From Streptomyces sp. HSG2 (GTDB lineage Bacteria > Actinomycetota > Actinomycetes > Streptomycetales > Streptomycetaceae): a stretch of DNA of 64,000 nt. Positions 16,954 through 23,729 of the stretch are shown in pieces. A program made the translations under genes and the position numbers. Below the pieces are notes generated by a model that had not been told where the DNA came from, did no database searches, and saw only the letters and a program-made list of their open reading frames with translations. Positions within the stretch are counted from its first letter, which is position 1. Each line of letters starts with the position of its first letter. Location of the stretch: the NCBI RefSeq assembly GCF_016598575.1, contig NZ_CP066801.1, forward strand, positions 1,608,501-1,672,500. The letters are read 5' to 3'.

Positions 16954-17106
16954 GTGCGTTTCGAGGTCATGCGACTCGACGATGTCGACGGGACGCCTGT
17001 GGACACCACCGTCGTGGACGCCGCCTCCGTCAACCGCATCGTGCACCAGGCGGCGGCCATCGGGCAGCGCCTGTGGATCCGCCCCGCGGACGTCTCCGCC
17101 TCGTAG
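16954..17106 (+). CDS. Small hypothetical protein (50 residues)
   Basis: The GTG at 16954 follows AAGGGAGAG at about 5 bases. The product begins MRFEVMRLDDVDGTPVDTTV, continues VDAASVNRIVHQAAAIGQRL and ends WIRPADVSAS. It is soluble and has no known motif. The strong ribosome binding site, coding-like codon use and a perfect terminator immediately downstream support a genuine gene. Similar small proteins are, to my recollection, common at this place in Streptomyces genomes. Confidence 0.65.
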   Translation: MRFEVMRLDDVDGTPVDTTVVDAASVNRIVHQAAAIGQRLWIRPADVSAS

Positions 17107-17122
17107 CCCGAGGCAGACGTCC

Positions 17123-17165
17123 CCGCCCGCGAGGCCCCGCTCCGACGCCGGGGCCTCGCGGGCGG
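17123..17165. terminator. Strong hairpin terminator, convergent
   Basis: A perfect 17-bp stem (17123-17139 with 17149-17165) and 9-base loop lies between the 50-residue protein gene and the end of the marC gene. It should serve both strands. Confidence 0.75.
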
Positions 17166-17204
17166 CGACCCGGATCCGAGCGCGTGGTCGAGGCCGGCGG
17201 CCTC

Positions 17205-17810
17205 TCAAGCCGCCTCGATCACCTGCAACACCCCGTTGATGATCTGCTGTACCGCGATGGCGGACAGCATCATGCCCGCGAGCCGGGTGACCAGCACCAC
17301 GCCGCCGTCCTTGATCACCCGTATGATCAACAGCGAGTACCGCATCACCAGCCACAGCACCACGTGAATGGCCAGGATCGCCGCCCAGACCGACACCTGC
17401 CCCGTGACGCCGTCCGCCTTCTGCACGGCGAGGATCACGGAGACGATGGCGCCGGGGCCCGCCAGGAGCGGCATGCCCAACGGGACGAGCGCGACGTTGA
17501 CGTCCTTGGTCTGTTGAGGTTCGTCGGTCTTCCCCGTGAGCAGGTCGAGCGCGATCAGCAGCAGCAGCAGACCACCGGCGATCATCAGGGCCGGGACGGA
17601 CACATGCAGGTAGTCGAGGATCTCCTGGCCCAGCAGACCGAACACGGTGATCACGCCACCGGCCACACAGACTGCCTGCAGGGCCATGCGCCGCTGCACC
17701 TTGGCCGTCCTGCCGCCGGTGAGCGCCAGGAAGATCGGAGTGATCCCGGGGGGATCCATGATCACGAAGAGAGTGAGGAAGAGGGAGCCGAACACGGCGA
17801 CGTCGAACAT
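17205..17810 (-). CDS. MarC family integral membrane protein
   Basis: 201 residues with six hydrophobic spans. It has the MarC signature near the start (FLTLFVIMDPPGITPIFLALT) and VALVPLGMPLLAGPGAI in the centre. Family members are inner-membrane proteins once linked to multiple antibiotic resistance; their transport activity is undefined. The start at 17810 is followed at once by a hydrophobic helix, as is usual for the family; GAGG lies 10 bases upstream. It lies 110 bases after the PHP gene on the same strand and may be co-transcribed. Confidence 0.88.
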   Translation of the reverse strand: MFDVAVFGSLFLTLFVIMDPPGITPIFLALTGGRTAKVQRRMALQAVCVAGGVITVFGLLGQEILDYLHVSVPALMIAGGLLLLLIALDLLTGKTDEPQQTKDVNVALVPLGMPLLAGPGAIVSVILAVQKADGVTGQVSVWAAILAIHVVLWLVMRYSLLIIRVIKDGGVVLVTRLAGMMLSAIAVQQIINGVLQVIEAA

Positions 17811-17920
17811 GGAGAGCCAGGCCTCACGGAAGTGCGAGCGGGATTGCGTGCGAAAGGGAGGAGTGCCGCGAAGGGCGGCGACATCGTGCGACCGCCCGGG
17901 CGGGGACCCGGGCGCGTGGC

Positions 17921-18778
17921 TCAGGCCCCGCCGGCGCCGGGGACCGGGAAGGCGCCGAAAGCCCGCCTGGTGATCTCGCCGTAGACCTCGGGGTCCGTGG
18001 TGAACTGGCCGAGGACGCAGGTCTTCCGGCTGCCGTGGTAGTCCGAGGACCCGGTCGTCAGCAGACCCAGGTCGGCGGCGAGCCCGCGCAACCTGGCTCG
18101 GGCGTCGGCGGTGTGATCCATGTGGTCCACTTCCACGCCGTCCAGACCGGCCTCGGCCAGCTCGGCGATGGCGGCGTCGGACACCGTGCGACCCCGCTCG
18201 GCAGCGGCGGGATGGGCCAGAACGCAGACCCCTCCCGCGGCCTTCACCAATCGGACTGCCTCGCGCGGGTCCGTCTCGTGCTTGGGCACGAAGGCGCGCC
18301 CACCGTCGGCGAGCCACTCCTCGGTGAAGGCGTCGCCGACCGTGCCGACCACCCCCAGCTCGACCATGGCGGCGGCGATGTGCGGCCGGCCCACCGAACC
18401 GTCACCGGCGATCTTCCGGACTCGCTCCCAGGTCACCGGAACCCCGGCGGAGTTCAGGGCCGCGACCATGCCCTTGGCCCTCGGCACCCGGTCGTCACGG
18501 ACCCTCTCGCGTTCGGCGAGCAGCGCGGGCTCGTGGGGATCGAAGAGATAGGCCAGGAGATGCGTGCCGACACCGTCGCCACGACAGGACAGCTCGGCCC
18601 CCGTCACCAGGGTCAGCCCCTCGGGAAGGGCGGCGATGGCCTCCGCGTGCCCCCGAGTGGTGTCGTGGTCGGTGAGCGCGACGACGTCCAGCCCGGCCCG
18701 TGCGGCGTTGCGCACCAGTTCGGCCGGCGTGTCCGTGCCGTCGGAAGCGGTGGAGTGGGTGTGCAGATCAATGCGCAC
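17921..18778 (-). CDS. PHP domain metal-dependent phosphoesterase
   Basis: 285 residues. The PHP metal-binding motifs are plain: DLHTHSTASDGT (residues 3-14), TDHDTTRGH, then AHPAAAERG and the C-terminal GSSDYHGS. This is the YciV/RNase AM-like stand-alone PHP family, which hydrolyses 3',5'-bisphosphonucleotides or trims RNA 5' ends. The GTG start follows GGAG at 8 bases. The TATGCT -10 box upstream gives a leader of about 35 bases. Confidence 0.9.
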   Translation of the reverse strand: MRIDLHTHSTASDGTDTPAELVRNAARAGLDVVALTDHDTTRGHAEAIAALPEGLTLVTGAELSCRGDGVGTHLLAYLFDPHEPALLAERERVRDDRVPRAKGMVAALNSAGVPVTWERVRKIAGDGSVGRPHIAAAMVELGVVGTVGDAFTEEWLADGGRAFVPKHETDPREAVRLVKAAGGVCVLAHPAAAERGRTVSDAAIAELAEAGLDGVEVDHMDHTADARARLRGLAADLGLLTTGSSDYHGSRKTCVLGQFTTDPEVYGEITRRAFGAFPVPGAGGA

Positions 18779-18819
18779 GACGCTGACTCCAGGCGGTGAC
18801 GGGACGGAAGGGACGTTTC

Positions 18820-18825
18820 AGCATA
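18820..18825 (-). promoter_or_regulatory. -10 box of the PHP-marC unit
   Basis: TATGCT on the minus strand, about 40 bases ahead of the GTG at 18778. Confidence 0.4.
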
Positions 18826-18873
18826 ACCGGCGGCGAGCGATGCTCCGTCACACCCGCCCGGTACCGGCGACCC

Positions 18874-19524
18874 CTACCGCGCCCATGGCGCGAGAAGCCG
18901 CCGGGACAGGGCACCACACGGGACCAGCCGCACGTCGACGCCCGCGTCGCGCAGATCGGCCAGGCCCGGTTCGTCGTACATCAACAGCGCCGAGCGCTCG
19001 GGCCACACCACGGCCCACAGCCACACGCCCAAGGCCTCGCCCGCGAACACCGCGCGGTCGACGGGAGCGCCCCCGACGTGCCAGAGCGGCGTCGGCCGAC
19101 CCGCCGCCGAGGCCTTGACCTCGGGAGGCCTGCGCACGTCGAGACGCGATCCGGGGTCGGGGGTGTCCAGCCCCGCGTACCGGGCACCCAGGCCTACACC
19201 GGGCTCCTCCGCCACGAGCAGGAGTTCCCCGGTGCCGCCGAGGGGCCCGGGGCCGGAGCAGGCGACCGCGACGGCCCGGCCGCCCGCTCGGTCGTCGCCC
19301 GCGCGGGCCACCCCGGTGAACTGCCAGCCGACCGGCAGAGGCCACGGAAGCCACACCGGAACCCGGGCCCGCCGCGACACGGCTGCAAGGGTCTCGGCGC
19401 CCGGCGGCTCCACGGGCTGAAGCGGATGGACCGCGCCGTGGACGGCACACTGCCAGGTCTCGGCGGGGAGTCCGGGAGCCCTGACCCGGCCGCCGCATTT
19501 CGGGCACACGGGTTCGCGCCTCAT
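18874..19524 (-). CDS. DUF6758-like conserved actinobacterial protein with zinc ribbon
   Basis: 216 residues. An N-terminal zinc-ribbon-like segment, CPKCGGRV...WQCAVHG (residues 7-30), is followed by a conserved body: VPVWLPWPLPVGWQFTGV, VACSGPGPLGGTGELLLVAEE, GVGLGARYAGLD. I associate this with the Streptomyces family DUF6758, without a known function. The ATG at 19524 has GGAGGAG upstream. It has no membrane span. Its neighbours do not suggest a pathway. Confidence 0.7.
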   Translation of the reverse strand: MRREPVCPKCGGRVRAPGLPAETWQCAVHGAVHPLQPVEPPGAETLAAVSRRARVPVWLPWPLPVGWQFTGVARAGDDRAGGRAVAVACSGPGPLGGTGELLLVAEEPGVGLGARYAGLDTPDPGSRLDVRRPPEVKASAAGRPTPLWHVGGAPVDRAVFAGEALGVWLWAVVWPERSALLMYDEPGLADLRDAGVDVRLVPCGALSRRLLAPWAR

Positions 19525-19749
19525 AGCCTTCCACGCTCCTCCCCTCGGTCCGCCGCGTCAAGGACGATCACCCATGCGGGCGGGAGGTTCACGCTCGGAC
19601 CGGCGCGCGCCGCCGGGTCGGCGGCCGACCCCTACCGGGGCGGGCACGGTCCCTGCGGGAGGGAGCGGGGCGGCGGGCGGCCGAGCGGAGTGTGAGATCC
19701 GCCACCCGCCCCGCGTACACCCTCCACCTCGGCGACGCGGCCGAGCCGC

Positions 19750-20346
19750 TCAGTCCAGCGGGACGGAGCGGCGGATCGGATCACGCAGATCCGTCCCCCG
19801 GTGGAGCCAGCGCTCCTGGAGGGCCTGCGCGCCGTGCACCCGCTTCCAGGCGGCCTCGTTCGGCGTCATGGGAAAGAGCGGCAGAAACCGCACCGGATCC
19901 ATCGGTTCCTCCAGGACCAGATCCTCCACCAGACCGCCCGGCTCGGCCACCAGCACCGAGGTGAAGGCAGCCCCCGGCCACAGCGGCTCCCCGACGTCCA
20001 GCGAGGCCCCCGGGGCCACCACCACCCCCTCGACCTGGGGAGACGCGGCGAGTACCGCGAGCGGACGCAGCACCCGGTCGGTGTCCGCCCGGCCGGCGCG
20101 CAGCGAGAGCAACAACTCGGCCCGAGGCCCCGCGACGGGGTCGGCCACCATCGACGTGGGCTCCGCCATCGGCGAGGCCGACATGCCGAGCGTCGCGTAA
20201 CGGACGACGTCGCCCTCGGGTCCCGCTCCGGAGAAGCGCAGCACCTCGACGCGGTCCGTGCCGAGGAAGGTCACCGAGGCCCGGGCGTCAGGCTCGCCCA
20301 GGGTCTCGCCCAACCGGGCCTCGACCAGAGGAAGAACATCAGGCAT
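19750..20346 (-). CDS. Suppressor of fused (SUFU) domain protein
   Basis: 198 residues that match the bacterial SUFU-domain family along their whole length, including VEVLRFSGAGPEG near residue 30 and the tail LFPMTPNEAAWKRVHGAQAL, which is a hallmark of the family. Bacterial members often act as immunity or accessory proteins, but here no toxin gene lies alongside. The ATG at 20346 has no ribosome binding site; TATGCT lies 6 bases upstream, so it is probably leaderless. Confidence 0.82.
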   Translation of the reverse strand: MPDVLPLVEARLGETLGEPDARASVTFLGTDRVEVLRFSGAGPEGDVVRYATLGMSASPMAEPTSMVADPVAGPRAELLLSLRAGRADTDRVLRPLAVLAASPQVEGVVVAPGASLDVGEPLWPGAAFTSVLVAEPGGLVEDLVLEEPMDPVRFLPLFPMTPNEAAWKRVHGAQALQERWLHRGTDLRDPIRRSVPLD

Positions 20347-20352
20347 GCGGCG

Positions 20353-20358
20353 AGCATA
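20353..20358 (-). promoter_or_regulatory. Leaderless-type -10 box of the SUFU gene
   Basis: TATGCT on the minus strand ends 6 bases before the ATG at 20346. Confidence 0.5.
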
Positions 20359-20388
20359 GAACCCGTCGGGAAGACGAGACGGGGCGCC

Positions 20389-20414
20389 TTGACACGCCGG
20401 GCGGCTGATACGGT
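20389..20414 (+). promoter_or_regulatory. Candidate corA promoter
   Basis: TTGACA (20389-20394) and TACGGT (20409-20414) read toward corA. The 14-base spacer is shorter than the usual 16-18, so one of the two boxes may be chance. If it is used, the transcript would start near 20421, leaving a leader of about 470 bases. Confidence 0.45.
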
Positions 20415-20420
20415 GGCCCG

Positions 20421-20889
20421 GCGATCGGGCAGCACGCGCAGGCGTGCCCCCACGGCCCGCCGCAGGGAAGACTCCCCACGGGGAGCCCCGTGAAACACGG
20501 GGATTGGATCGTCCCTCACGGGACCGGCCGGAGGAGGTGGGACTGGCATGGACCGAAGTCGACCGTGCAGTACCACCCGCTCTTCCGGCCGCTGAAACCC
20601 CCTCACGCCGCACCGGCTCCCGTCCGGTGACCGTTCGCCGCCACCCCCCGGCCGGCGGAAGAGCGCTCTGTCGTCAGTCCGACCGTCCGAGCCTTCGGGT
20701 CCCACCCGGGCCCGGGTCGACGACGCTCGGCACCCCACCGACACCGGCGACGCCGGCCACCGCGAGGACGCGGTGCACCCCGCTTCGCGGACGCGCCCCT
20801 CCATCCGAGAGCGGGACGCCCCCGTTCCGGGTGGCTCCATTCCCCGCCCCGGCCGCCGTGCGTGCCCGATGCGAAGGAGTCCCACCCTC
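20421..20889 (+). ncRNA. Candidate structured mRNA leader of corA (possible riboregulator)
   Basis: 469 bases without a long gene. Four hairpins follow each other: 20432-20447 (6 bp), 20472-20485 (5-6 bp), 20486-20502 (7 bp, AAA loop) and 20511-20524 (5 bp). Segment 20486-20492 (CCCCGTG) can pair either with 20496-20502 or with 20477-20483, because CACGGGG occurs on both sides, so two mutually exclusive folds exist. A 15-codon frame with a strong ribosome binding site follows (20548). Beyond it lie a 6-bp hairpin (20611-20629) and a perfect 14-base palindrome (20704-20717). It does not resemble the M-box Mg2+ riboswitch that I know. Confidence 0.45.
20548..20595 (+). CDS. Candidate 15-residue leader peptide upstream of corA
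   Basis: The ATG at 20548 follows GAGGAGGTGG with 9-base spacing, the strongest ribosome binding site in this region, and reads MDRSRPCSTTRSSGR before TGA. The four Arg codons and the position behind switchable hairpins recall leader peptides that sense translation speed; corA of enteric bacteria is controlled by a peptide of this kind (CorL). Conservation in other Streptomyces would decide whether it is real. Confidence 0.4.
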   Translation: MDRSRPCSTTRSSGR

Positions 20890-21996
20890 ATGTCGATGAT
20901 CCGTGAACTGCGGGCCGCGGTCCGGCCGTCGCGCGTCGCGCCCCGCGACGGCGATCGAGGGACCGCCCCGCGCGAGGGGGCCGGCTCCGCCGTTGTCGAC
21001 TGCGCCGTCTACGTCGACGGGCGACGCGAGGGCGGCGGCCCCCTGACCCCGCACGAGGCGGTGCGGCGGGCCCGGGGGCGCGGAGGATTCGTCTGGATCG
21101 GCCTGCACGAGCCCACCGAGGACGAGTTCGCGGGCGTCGCCCGGGAGTTCGGGCTGCACCCGCTGGCCGTCGAGGACGCCGTCCAGGCCCACCAGCGACC
21201 CAAACTGGAGCGCTACGACGACTGTCTGGTCACCGTCTTCAGGACTGTCCACTACCTGGACCACGACCGGCACGCGGCCCACGACGAGGTCGTCGAAACG
21301 GGCGAGGTGATGTGTTTCACCGGCAAGGACTTCTTCATCACCGTCCGGCACGGCGGGCAAGGCTCGCTGCGCGCGCTGCGTCACCGTCTCCAGCAGCGCC
21401 CGGAGTCGCTTTCCAGGGGACCCTCGGCCGTGTTGCACGCCATCGCCGATCACGTCGTGGACGGCTACATCGCGGTGGTCGACGCCGTGCAGGACGACAT
21501 CGACGAGGTCGAGACCGAGGTGTTCTCCCTGGGCCGCAAGGGCACCCCCCGAGGCACCGACGCGGGCCGGATCTACCGGCTCAAGCGCGAGGTGCTGGAG
21601 TTCAAGCGGGCCGTCGCCCCGCTGGCGCGCCCGCTGCGGCTGCTCAGCGAGCGGCCGATGCCGCTGGTCGACCCCGAGATCCAGAAGTACTTCCGCGACG
21701 TCGCCGACCATCTCGCGCGAGTGCGGGAACAGGTGGTGGGCTTCGACGACTTGTTGAACTCGATCCTCCAGGCCAATCTCGCCCAGGCGTCGGTGGCACA
21801 GAACGAGGACATGCGGAAGATCACCTCATGGGCGGCGATCATCGCCGTCCCCACGATGGTGTGCGGCGTGTACGGGATGAACTTCGACCACATGCCCGAG
21901 GTTCACTGGCGCTACGGCTACCCGTTGGTCCTCGGCGTCACCGTGACCCTGTGTCTGGGCATCCACCGCACGCTGAAGCGCAACGGCTGGCTCTGA
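20890..21996 (+). CDS. corA: Magnesium/cobalt transporter CorA
   Basis: 368 residues. The CorA signature YGMNFDHMPEVHW lies between the two C-terminal transmembrane helices (ITSWAAIIAVPTMVCGVYGMN and YPLVLGVTVTLCLGIHRTL). The long N-terminal cytoplasmic domain, with the extended helices that sense Mg2+ in the pentameric channel, is complete. The ATG at 20890 follows AAGGAG at about 9 bases; in-frame GTG and ATG codons upstream (20773, 20869) have poorer sites. It is preceded by an unusually long leader. A Mg2+-sensor-like MgtE-N protein is encoded 1.7 kb downstream. CorA imports Mg2+ and, at higher concentration, Co2+ and Ni2+. Confidence 0.95.
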   Translation: MSMIRELRAAVRPSRVAPRDGDRGTAPREGAGSAVVDCAVYVDGRREGGGPLTPHEAVRRARGRGGFVWIGLHEPTEDEFAGVAREFGLHPLAVEDAVQAHQRPKLERYDDCLVTVFRTVHYLDHDRHAAHDEVVETGEVMCFTGKDFFITVRHGGQGSLRALRHRLQQRPESLSRGPSAVLHAIADHVVDGYIAVVDAVQDDIDEVETEVFSLGRKGTPRGTDAGRIYRLKREVLEFKRAVAPLARPLRLLSERPMPLVDPEIQKYFRDVADHLARVREQVVGFDDLLNSILQANLAQASVAQNEDMRKITSWAAIIAVPTMVCGVYGMNFDHMPEVHWRYGYPLVLGVTVTLCLGIHRTLKRNGWL

Positions 21997-22089
21997 CGCC
22001 TCGGCGAAGGCCCGCTCCTCGACGGCGAACGTCGCGACGGCTCGACGGCTCGACGGCGAAGAGCCGGATCCGGAGGCCGGTCGGGTGGC

Positions 22090-22095
22090 TAGGCT
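22090..22095 (+). promoter_or_regulatory. Leaderless-type -10 box
   Basis: TAGGCT ends 6 bases before the ATG at 22102; no ribosome binding site is present. Confidence 0.55.
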
Positions 22096-22101
22096 GGGGG
22101 C

Positions 22102-22611
22102 ATGACAGCGCAGCCGCTCGCGTCGGCCCTGGTCGCCGAGGCCACGAAGAAATCCGGGCTGGTCTGGGTCCGGGGCGCGGAGGGCCCCGCGCGTCCGCTC
22201 TGGCACGTCTGGCACGAGGGCGGGGCCTGTGTGGTCGGCGACGGCCCCGGCGAGCAGCCCTTGCCGGCGCTGGTCGCGGGCGCCACGGCCGAGGTGACGG
22301 TCCGCAGCAAGGACACCGGCGGCCGGCTGGTCTCCTGGACGGCCCGTGTCGTCGAACCGCCTCCCGACGGCGAGGCGTGGCACGCCGCCGTGGCCGAGCT
22401 GAGGGGCAAGCGGCTGAACGCCGCCGACGGCGAGGCCCTGCCGGCGCGCTGGGCCCGCGAGTGTCGAGTGCTGCGGTTGGAGCCGACCGGCGACACCTCG
22501 CCGCCGCCCGAGGGCTCGCAGGCCGCGCCCCCGCTCCCGACACCGGCGGCGACACGGGGACCGCTCGCGGGGCGTCCGTCCCGGGCGGCAAGGAGACGGC
22601 GGACACGGTAG
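22102..22611 (+). CDS. Conserved hypothetical protein (169 residues)
   Basis: The first ~130 residues look like a single folded domain (ATKKSGLVWVRGAEGPARPLWHVWHEGGACVVGD, then VTVRSKDTGGRLVSWTARVVEPP). The strand order resembles the FMN-binding split-barrel/pyridoxamine-oxidase-like fold used by many actinobacterial F420 or flavin proteins, but no diagnostic residue is visible. The tail is Pro/Arg-rich and disordered. The function is not recognised. It lies alone between corA and a convergent lipoprotein gene and is probably leaderless. Confidence 0.65.
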   Translation: MTAQPLASALVAEATKKSGLVWVRGAEGPARPLWHVWHEGGACVVGDGPGEQPLPALVAGATAEVTVRSKDTGGRLVSWTARVVEPPPDGEAWHAAVAELRGKRLNAADGEALPARWARECRVLRLEPTGDTSPPPEGSQAAPPLPTPAATRGPLAGRPSRAARRRRTR

Positions 22612-22615
22612 GCCG

Positions 22616-22656
22616 CGAGAGCGCGGGCGCCCCTCGCTCCGTGGCCGGCGCTCTCG
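22616..22656. terminator. Hairpin between convergent genes
   Basis: CGAGAGCGC (22616-22624) pairs perfectly with GCGCTCTCG (22648-22656), a 9-bp stem with a 23-base loop, between the hypothetical gene and the lipoprotein gene. Confidence 0.5.
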
Positions 22657-22699
22657 GACACGGGGAACGGGCTCGCCCTTCACCGCCGGCGGCGGTCCT

Positions 22700-23431
22700 T
22701 CAGGAGGCGGGCAGCCCTCCGCCGTAGTCCAGGATCTCCTCCTCGTCGGGTTCCGTCAGCGGGAAGTCCCGGTTCCACTCGGAGAAGTCGATCGTGCCCG
22801 CGCCGCCGGCCCGTACCAGGCGCATCGGGTAGGGGGTCCCCTCCAGCGACACGTCCAGGGAACCGCCGGCGCCGTCGTCCCCGGTGACGCGGACGGTGGG
22901 GACGCCCCCCAGCTCGCGGCGACCGTCCGTCCGCACGCTGCCGTGCAGCGCCAGCACCCCGTCGAGCAGAGTGTCCTTGTCGGCGAACCCCAGGAACCTC
23001 TTGTACGACGGGTCGCCGTGAGGCACCGTCACGTACTTCCCGCCCAGCGTCTCCGCCGCCGCGGCCTCGGCGTCGCCGCTCCAGAACTCCGCGTCCGCCT
23101 CCAGGAAGAGTCGGTCCCCGATCCGCAGCAGCGAGAACGAGCCGTCGCCGCTGGTGACGGTGCCCATGCCGCCCTGGGAACGCAGCCGCATGTCGAGCCG
23201 GTAGGTCCGCCCGCCGGAGGACACCTCCCCGGAGAGCCGCACGGCCGAGGCCGACTCGGCGGCGGCACGTGTCCGAGCCTCGATCTCCTGGGCCGGGAGC
23301 CGACCTACGCCGTTGGTGCCGGCGTCCGGATCCTCGGCGCACCCCGTGAGCCCGGTTGCCGCCATCGCCAGCGCGCACGCCGCGCCCACCAGAGCGCCCC
23401 AGCGGTCTCCCGGCCGGCGAGTCACAGTCAC
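22700..23431 (-). CDS. Hypothetical lipoprotein, paralogue of the one at 14663-15427
   Basis: 243 residues with a signal peptide and lipobox (LTGC). The mature part has repeated amphipathic strands and a C-terminal IDFSEWNRDFPLTEPDEEE segment that parallels the other lipoprotein in the window. Both resemble mycobacterial LppX/LprG-type carriers in size and strand pattern, not by any motif I can prove. The GTG at 23431 follows AAAGG at 11 bases; a second GTG at 23425 is the alternative. It is transcribed away from the MgtE-like gene, and promoters for both must lie in the 298-base gap. Confidence 0.68.
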   Translation of the reverse strand: MTVTRRPGDRWGALVGAACALAMAATGLTGCAEDPDAGTNGVGRLPAQEIEARTRAAAESASAVRLSGEVSSGGRTYRLDMRLRSQGGMGTVTSGDGSFSLLRIGDRLFLEADAEFWSGDAEAAAAETLGGKYVTVPHGDPSYKRFLGFADKDTLLDGVLALHGSVRTDGRRELGGVPTVRVTGDDGAGGSLDVSLEGTPYPMRLVRAGGAGTIDFSEWNRDFPLTEPDEEEILDYGGGLPAS

Positions 23432-23593
23432 GAATCGGGCTGCCTTTCTGTCTCCGAGGAAGCGGCGGAGGCGCCGCGAGGCCGGTGCGCGTGAGGGGTC
23501 GTGGCGGTGCACCGCAGCGTACCCGCACGCCTCACGAGATCCGAGGGCACTCCGTCCGGGCCGGCCGCCAAGGCGGGGCGCTCCCGGTCGGGC

Positions 23594-23599
23594 TAGCCT
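23594..23599 (+). promoter_or_regulatory. -10 box of the MgtE-N/DUF1003 operon
   Basis: TAGCCT lies 130 bases before the ATG at 23730, leaving a GC-rich leader of about 125 bases with a very strong AAAGGAGGA ribosome binding site at its end. Confidence 0.4.
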
Positions 23600-23729
23600 G
23601 GAGGCCGTTCGAGCGGACGGCGCGGACGCCGCGAAGGGCGGCGACGCACGACCCCGGCACCCACGACCCCCGGTGGGCGGGCCGACGACCCGAGGTCGCC
23701 GGGGTCCACCGCCGAAAGGAGGATCCGGC

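Noticed and set aside
20389..20550. Possible M-box, cobalamin or other known riboswitch before corA
   Set aside because: The conserved core sequences of these classes that I know were not found; kept only as an unclassified structured leader.
20444..20899. 151-codon frame across the corA leader
   Set aside because: Starts inside the hairpin cluster without a ribosome binding site; its Arg/Pro-rich translation looks non-coding.
22030..22065. Tandem GGCTCGACGG units after corA
   Set aside because: Only two to three imperfect short copies; no sign of a functional repeat array.
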